Assembly (NCBI GenBank): GCA_022496805.1
Contig: CM040100.1
Location: forward strand, 23,899,009 to 23,963,008
DNA length: 64,000 nucleotides
DNA from: Pohlia nutans
Lineage: Eukaryota; Streptophyta; Bryopsida; Bryales; Mniaceae
Direction: 5' to 3'
The position numbers and the translations under genes were made by a program. This document shows, piece by piece, positions 58,856 to 64,000 of this stretch. The first letter of the stretch is position 1, and each line of letters opens with the position of its first letter. The notes below the pieces were generated by a model. That model saw only the letters and a program-made list of their open reading frames with translations. It made no database searches and was not told the origin of the DNA.

Positions 58856-59303
58856 GTGTGTGATCCAATTAGAAAGGGGATGATTTGTGAAATTTTTATG
58901 CCTCATATCATGTTGTAGTGATTCACCCAAAATTTCGAAGACTTCAATGTAAAAGTGATCTTAAAATAAATCAACTCATAAAATTAAGCAACCAAAAAAT
59001 CTCCAAAAATCACTACTCTTAGTGTATTAGATTTCAACCAATCACAACAAATTTCATGTACAAATTGTCAATATCTTGTTTGTAATCAAATTACAAAAGA
59101 ATTTTCAATTTCCAGTTTCAAATTTTATACAAAAATATTGGTGATAGCAATCGCAAATCTAACATTATAGATAGAATCTAAAATTCATAATGTACAACTT
59201 TTATTCATACATCAAATTCAAAATATCCCTTTGGTTTGCATTTTATGATGCGTCTTTGCAAAACTGCCAAATTTGAAGAGGGGTGAGGACGTTTAGGGAT
59301 TAA
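58855..59303 (-). mobile_element. Truncated family A MITE (copy A6)
   Basis: Reverse copy with the standard right end GAGGACGTTTAGGGATTAA; the other end is lost at the family T join. Confidence 0.75.
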
Positions 59304-59879
59304 AGATATGAACACCATAACCATCTGCCATACCATGTGGACAAAGGTCTGATTGGGGTACCCCGAAAAGCCCTTTGAACTCTAAAATCACCCTCTAAGG
59401 CAACTTTGAATAAGTCCCTCTTTAAAACAAAATAAAAAATGAATCACCGGATGTGGTTTTGATTTCCTACACTCATGTAGTACACAAAAAAAAATTCATG
59501 TAAAAATTGAAGAGATTTAAAGATTTTAAAAGAGACTTTTTGTACAAAATCAGAATCTGTCCCAATTGCTTAAAGAAATCCAAAACATTTGTTTAAAATA
59601 TCCAATGACGTCATTTTGGTACCAATTTTTGATATGAAGTACATTTTAGATATGTGTTATTTGAAATGATTAATTTGAACGATTAAAAATATTATTTGTT
59701 TTGTACTAAAATGCTTACAAATGCTAATTATTGGCAATTTGTGGCACAAAGCATAAATACATGAAAATTAATTTATTCGATAAAAATTTGAACTTGAATT
59801 AAACTGTTTCATGTCATCTAGGTGTGGATATTTTTATGTATAATTTTAGTCAATTGAAATGGACAAATTCGTCAAAATT
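59304..59879. other. Intergenic, no gene recognised
   Basis: AT-rich spacer without coding signal. Confidence 0.5.
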
Positions 59880-60960
59880 TGGAAAAGCAACTATATGTTT
59901 GAAATTTTAGTCAATTGAAATTTTAATTTCAAAATTTTAATTTCAAAAATTTTAGTCAATTGAAATGGACTATAAAATTAAACTATAAAATTAAACTATA
60001 AATTAAACTATAAATTAAACTGTAAATTAAACTATAATTTTGAATTAAACTATAAATTAAACTATAAATTAAACTATAAATTAAACTATAAATTTAAATT
60101 AAACTATAATTTTGAAATTTAAATTTAAAGTTTAAATTTCAAATTTAAATTATAATTTAAACTATAATTTATAAAATTTAAACTATAATTTAAATTTAAA
60201 TTTAAATTTAATTATAGACAAATTTAAATTATAGTTTAAATTTAAACTAAAATTTGTCTATAATTTAAATTTAAATTTAAACTATAATTTAAACTATAAT
60301 TTAAATTATAGACAAATTTAAACTATAATTTTAATTTAAATTATAGACAAATTATAATTTATAGACAAATTTAAATTTATAGACAAATTTAAATTATAGA
60401 CAAATTATAGACAAATTTGTCTATAATACAAATTATAATACAAATTATAGACAAATTATAATTTAAATTATAATTTAATGACTATAATTTGTCTATAATT
60501 TAAAGACTATAATGTCTACAATTTAATGTAGTCTTTTAATTTAATTGTAGACATTATAGTCTTTTACAGACATTAAATTAAAGACATTATAGTCTATTAA
60601 ATTAAAGACATTATATGTCTGATTAACATTTAACATTATAATTTAATATTATAAATGATTTAATTAGACATTTAAAGACATTATAGTCTTTTAATATAAT
60701 GTCTGTAGACATTATAGTCATTAAATTATAGACATTATTTAAATTATAGACATTATAAATTGTAGACATTATAGTCATTTACATTAAATTGTAGACATTA
60801 ATTTAATGTCTACATTAAATGTCTTTTAATTTAATTTAATGTCTACAATTTAATGTAAATGACTATAATGTCTACAATTTATAATGTCTATAATTTAAAT
60901 AATGTCTATAATTTAATGACTATAATTTGTCTATAATTTGTAGACATTAATTTAAATCAG
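59880..60960. repeat. 1.1-kb nearly A/T-only block of interleaved short direct and inverted repeats
   Basis: Built from TAAACTATAAATT, AAATTATAGACAAATT and ATTATAGTCTTTTAATTTAA motifs and their complements. G and C occur almost only within the GTC/GAC of the GACATTATAGTC-type units. Confidence 0.85.
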
Positions 60961-60971
60961 ACCATTGCCCA

Positions 60972-61292
60972 TGTTAATTCTTCTACATAAAATAAAGATA
61001 GAAAATAAGCAAACATTACCATTAAACCTTGACCCATCTTAGAACTAGACAAACAAAACCTCCAAAAACTAGTAATTAAGACAACTATTTATTTATTAGC
61101 GCAGTCAAGCACTTGTTACAAATTTTGGGAATAGGACCATTTGTTTGTTAAAATTGTCCTACATGCGATTACTCACTTAGCAGCACTAAGTCATGATTAT
61201 CTTATAGCCGCTCTGAAACAGACCCAACAAGAATCAAACCTGGACCATCAACTTCGATAAACTAGTATTTCCACTCACAACCAATCAATTTC
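60972..61292 (+). mobile_element. 5'-truncated 3' end of the same retrotransposon
   Basis: Encodes ILLHKIKIENKQTLPL, matching the ORF2 C-terminus SILLHKRRIENNQTIP at 52970-53020, followed by the same 3' UTR blocks (GGGAATAGGACC, TTAGCAGCACTAAGTCATG, CAAACCTGGACCAT). A 321-bp remnant, diverged, as expected of 5'-truncated insertion. Confidence 0.75.
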
Positions 61293-62187
61293 CCACACAC
61301 ACTTCTCATGGAAAAAATTGAAACTAAGCTGGTACAACATATTGTTGTTGGTCATCAAGATTGGCAAAAAATAATTATATAAAGAGAAGACCTGGAAATT
61401 CTTAGAAATTTATTTTTTCAAAAAAGATCAATTTTGTATCGTGAAAAAGAGAATCTTAAAGAATATTCATAGAATTTGACATTTGTTGAATTTGGAATTT
61501 AAGATGAATATCAAGAATCCTTTGCAGCCCTAGCTAGTGAAGCCCATGTATATACCAGTGTTGTACTGGTATATATTACACGGTTCCGAGCGAAATGAAT
61601 GAATTAAATGAATGAATTAAGAATTATTACGAAAACTAGTAGACCTCAAATGCGTATTTAAAATAAACCACTGTCCAAGGTTTCATTGTAGAAAGATGTC
61701 ATACCAGTCTAATACTAATACAAACATTACAGAGATTGAAGGCATTTCATAGAACAAAACTCATAAAGAGCACATGATATTTGGCTTGGTGTTTGATTCA
61801 ATCAACTCAACATGCCACTTCTATTATACAGGGTGGGTGTTCTTATGAATGCTCATGCATAAAAATCAATTAGAAGCAATAATAGGAACTGACAATGAAA
61901 TGAACTTTAGCAGCTTTACCATGATTGTGCACCAAGATCAATTATGGACAATAATAAGAATAAAGAAATTTAACTCTATTTTTGACCCATGTGCAAAAGG
62001 AGACAATTTTAGACTACATGCACATGTCAGAATAACACTTTGTTGAAGAGAAAACTAGAAGCTAAGTTAGAACATTGTCGTTCTAAAGCCTTAGAGTGAT
62101 GTGGTTAGAACAAAATCCCCATGTTTTGAATGTGTTTTAAATTTCCTTCCCTAGCTAAGGTAGATCATCTAAAACCATGAATGCCCC
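61293..62187. other. Intergenic, no gene recognised
   Basis: No supported gene. A frame at 61849-62046 matches nothing I know. Confidence 0.5.
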
Positions 62188-62537
62188 TTAACCCTTAAAC
62201 ATCAAAAGGGCATGGGTAGGGCAGCCCGAAAGGCATCTAAATTTTCGGAAAAAAAAAAAAAAAAACGGCTTTGCTAGCCAGCCACTATTGCAGCATTGTT
62301 GCACTGCCGTACTTTTTTTGAAACTACCTCGGTTGCCCAACCTCAACTCATGTTCAAATCGATTACTTTAATTGCTTGTGGATGATTCCACAATCTCCCA
62401 AATGAGGCGCAAATTGAGAATCTAACTTCATTTCTAGTAGCTTTTCAAACCACCAATCCTTGCTTGTTTTGGCGGAGAAAAACTACTTTTAAAAAAATTA
62501 TTCTTTCATGGGGCTTGTTTTGACGTTTAAGGGTTAA
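62188..62537 (+). mobile_element. TTAA-flanked MITE, family C (copy C3)
   Basis: 350 bp, TTAACCCTTAAACATC to GACGTTTAAGGGTTAA. Inverse of C1; shares GGATGATTCCACAATCTCCC and GGGCAGCCC blocks. Confidence 0.85.
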
Positions 62538-63425
62538 ACAACAATCTAGACTTCCTTTGCAGTTGTAGCAAGTTAGATAGTCTATTACAACAACTTTTTT
62601 TTTAACTCGTTCAAATTTAGTGCGTTCAATCATTGATATTTCACTATACCTTGGAGAATTTTTTTGAAGTTCATATATTGGCACAATTGAGTTACACGAA
62701 CATTCAAGAATGATTATGTCACTTTTTCATTATACGCATGCCTATTCAACAACTAAGGATGCTGATTTGCTTTTTTGCTTTTAAAATGTATCAATTTCAT
62801 CAATTTTTGCTCAGGGCCTCTTTCTTTCCATAGGAAAAGAAAATTACTCCATGATTACAACATTAGCAAATGTATGCCGAATCCCTTAACTTCACGGTTT
62901 ACAGGTGCCTCTACCTTATTTGAATGTGTGTAAATTGTGCCAAGTTAATTGTTGGAAGCCTTTACCTCACTGGCCAATTTTGTGGATTTGTAACGTGCTG
63001 ACATTTCACTGCCCATACTTCAGTCCAGATGACATCTTAAAACAGAGAGGATACGATTGAATTTTAGGACTGAGCAGGCTCTGGAATGGCCAGTTACAGA
63101 CAACGTACACGGAGATCCAGCACTTAGTGTAAAATCAGCCGAATGGAATTGCCAAATTACTGGTTAAATCTCATAGTTTAAGGCTGAAATCCAGATAAAA
63201 TTTGTGATACTCGGGTGTTACCTAGGTGAAACATGGGTAATAGCCGGATGGGTTCTTGTCTGAAACCGGTTGCTTTTGTAAAATATTGGATTTTAGCTGC
63301 TTTCCTTGGAAAACTCCCCGTTCAGTGGTTACAGAACCTTTTCCTTGCAAAAGTCAATAGTATCATCAGTTCATGATCATCTAGCTGGCAGGAAGATCAA
63401 TATCTACAGTCCTACTAGTGAGGTC
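62538..63425. other. Intergenic, no gene recognised
   Basis: No family recognised and no paired terminal repeats seen. Confidence 0.5.
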
Positions 63426-63808
63426 AAACAAACACTTTATCCACGCCGGCCTCCGTAAGAGCATCTCAACTAGCACTATGGATTGCACTCTGAAGGTCAT
63501 CCAATAAGTCAGACCTCACCGTGTAGTTCCCCCACCAACATCACTCAATTAGACTCTTGAAATAGTAAGTGAGTCACTCACAAGTCACCACGCATGGATT
63601 GTGCAATCATGATAAGCAATTAAGAAGAGAAGATACACTTGCTTGAGTGACTTTGGGGGCCTTGGTTTTTAGTGGATTATCTAGTGTCACGGGCCAAATG
63701 AATTGTTCACCAAGTGAACCCAGTCTCATCCATTTTTTCCATAGCCAAAGCGGTATCCAAAGTGCTAGTGGAGATGCCTAAGAGGTTCGGAGTTCTTATC
63801 TCTCTCAT
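63426..63808 (+). mobile_element. SINE-like repeat family Q (copy Q4), split by a MITE
   Basis: Left part 63426-63461 (AACACTTTATCCACGCCGGC) and right part 63785-63808 (GTTCGGAGTTCTTATCTC) are contiguous in Q3; a 317-bp element lies between. Confidence 0.55.
63462..63778. mobile_element. MITE with CATCTCxACTAGCAC ends, nested in Q4
   Basis: Ends CATCTCAACTAGCACTATGG and the complement of CCAAAGTGCTAGTGGAGATG; flanked by TAAGAG (63456-63461 and 63779-63784). Superfamily not decided. Confidence 0.7.
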
Positions 63809-64000
63809 GTTAGTGTAAGTGGGAGTAGGTGGTTAGAACAATTTTGTAAGAATGACATTATTCTAAAATGCGATAGAACAACATCATAATGTTGTTTTAA
63901 CATGTTGGAATAACATTTGAATGTTGTTTCAAATATAATTCTAAATCACCCAGGTCCCCACTTGTACATGTACATACATAAATATTTACACATGTGGGAA

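Noticed and set aside
62445..62684. Minus-strand 79-residue frame
   Set aside because: Overlaps the end of a non-coding family C MITE.

Overview
The window is nuclear DNA of a plant, almost certainly a land plant. The evidence is a CXE16-type carboxylesterase, a SOUL haem-binding gene with a signal peptide, gene fragments resembling plant DUF760 and the 20S proteasome alpha-3 subunit (PAG1), GT-AG introns, and long AT-rich intergenic DNA packed with transposons. I cannot fix the lineage; the mix of elements would suit a seed-free plant, but that is inference.

Layout. 1-2.9 kb: right part of a PIF/Harbinger transposon (SANT/Myb-like gene plus DDE transposase with one nonsense codon). 3.0-7.6 kb: a nest of short elements bounded by TTAA, three levels deep. 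7.7-8.8 kb: decayed, possibly Crypton-like sequence. 9.265-15.519 kb: a complete Harbinger element with TAA target duplication, Myb-like gene and convergent transposase. 15.7-17.9 kb: two more TTAA elements. 18.8-20.4 kb: intron-containing fragments of two unrelated plant genes. 20.8-22.0 kb: a broken PIF1-type helicase joined to a Ulp1-like protease. 22.4-25.7 kb: TTAA elements and a 1-kb Tc1/mariner-like palindrome. 26.4-29.2 kb: the CXE16-like gene. 30.3-39.8 kb: a nearly continuous series of TTAA elements, several sharing one TTAA. About 40.05-53.26 kb: a 13-kb non-LTR retrotransposon (ORF1; ORF2 with a 2A-like peptide, APE-type endonuclease, RT, RNase H and a C-terminal REL-type endonuclease), broken in this copy. 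53.8-56.2 kb: the SOUL gene. 56.5-64 kb: more elements, a minisatellite, a 1.1-kb A/T-only block, a 5'-truncated copy of the same retrotransposon's 3' end, and a SINE-like repeat.

Only CXE16 and SOUL look like intact host genes. The most unusual content is (i) the 2A-bearing, dual-endonuclease retrotransposon and its AUG-less upstream reading frame, and (ii) a large set of piggyBac-like TTAA miniature elements, with target duplication proved by an empty site inside this window.

Family letters (A, B, C, ...) used below are my own labels for repeat families recognised by comparing copies within the window.
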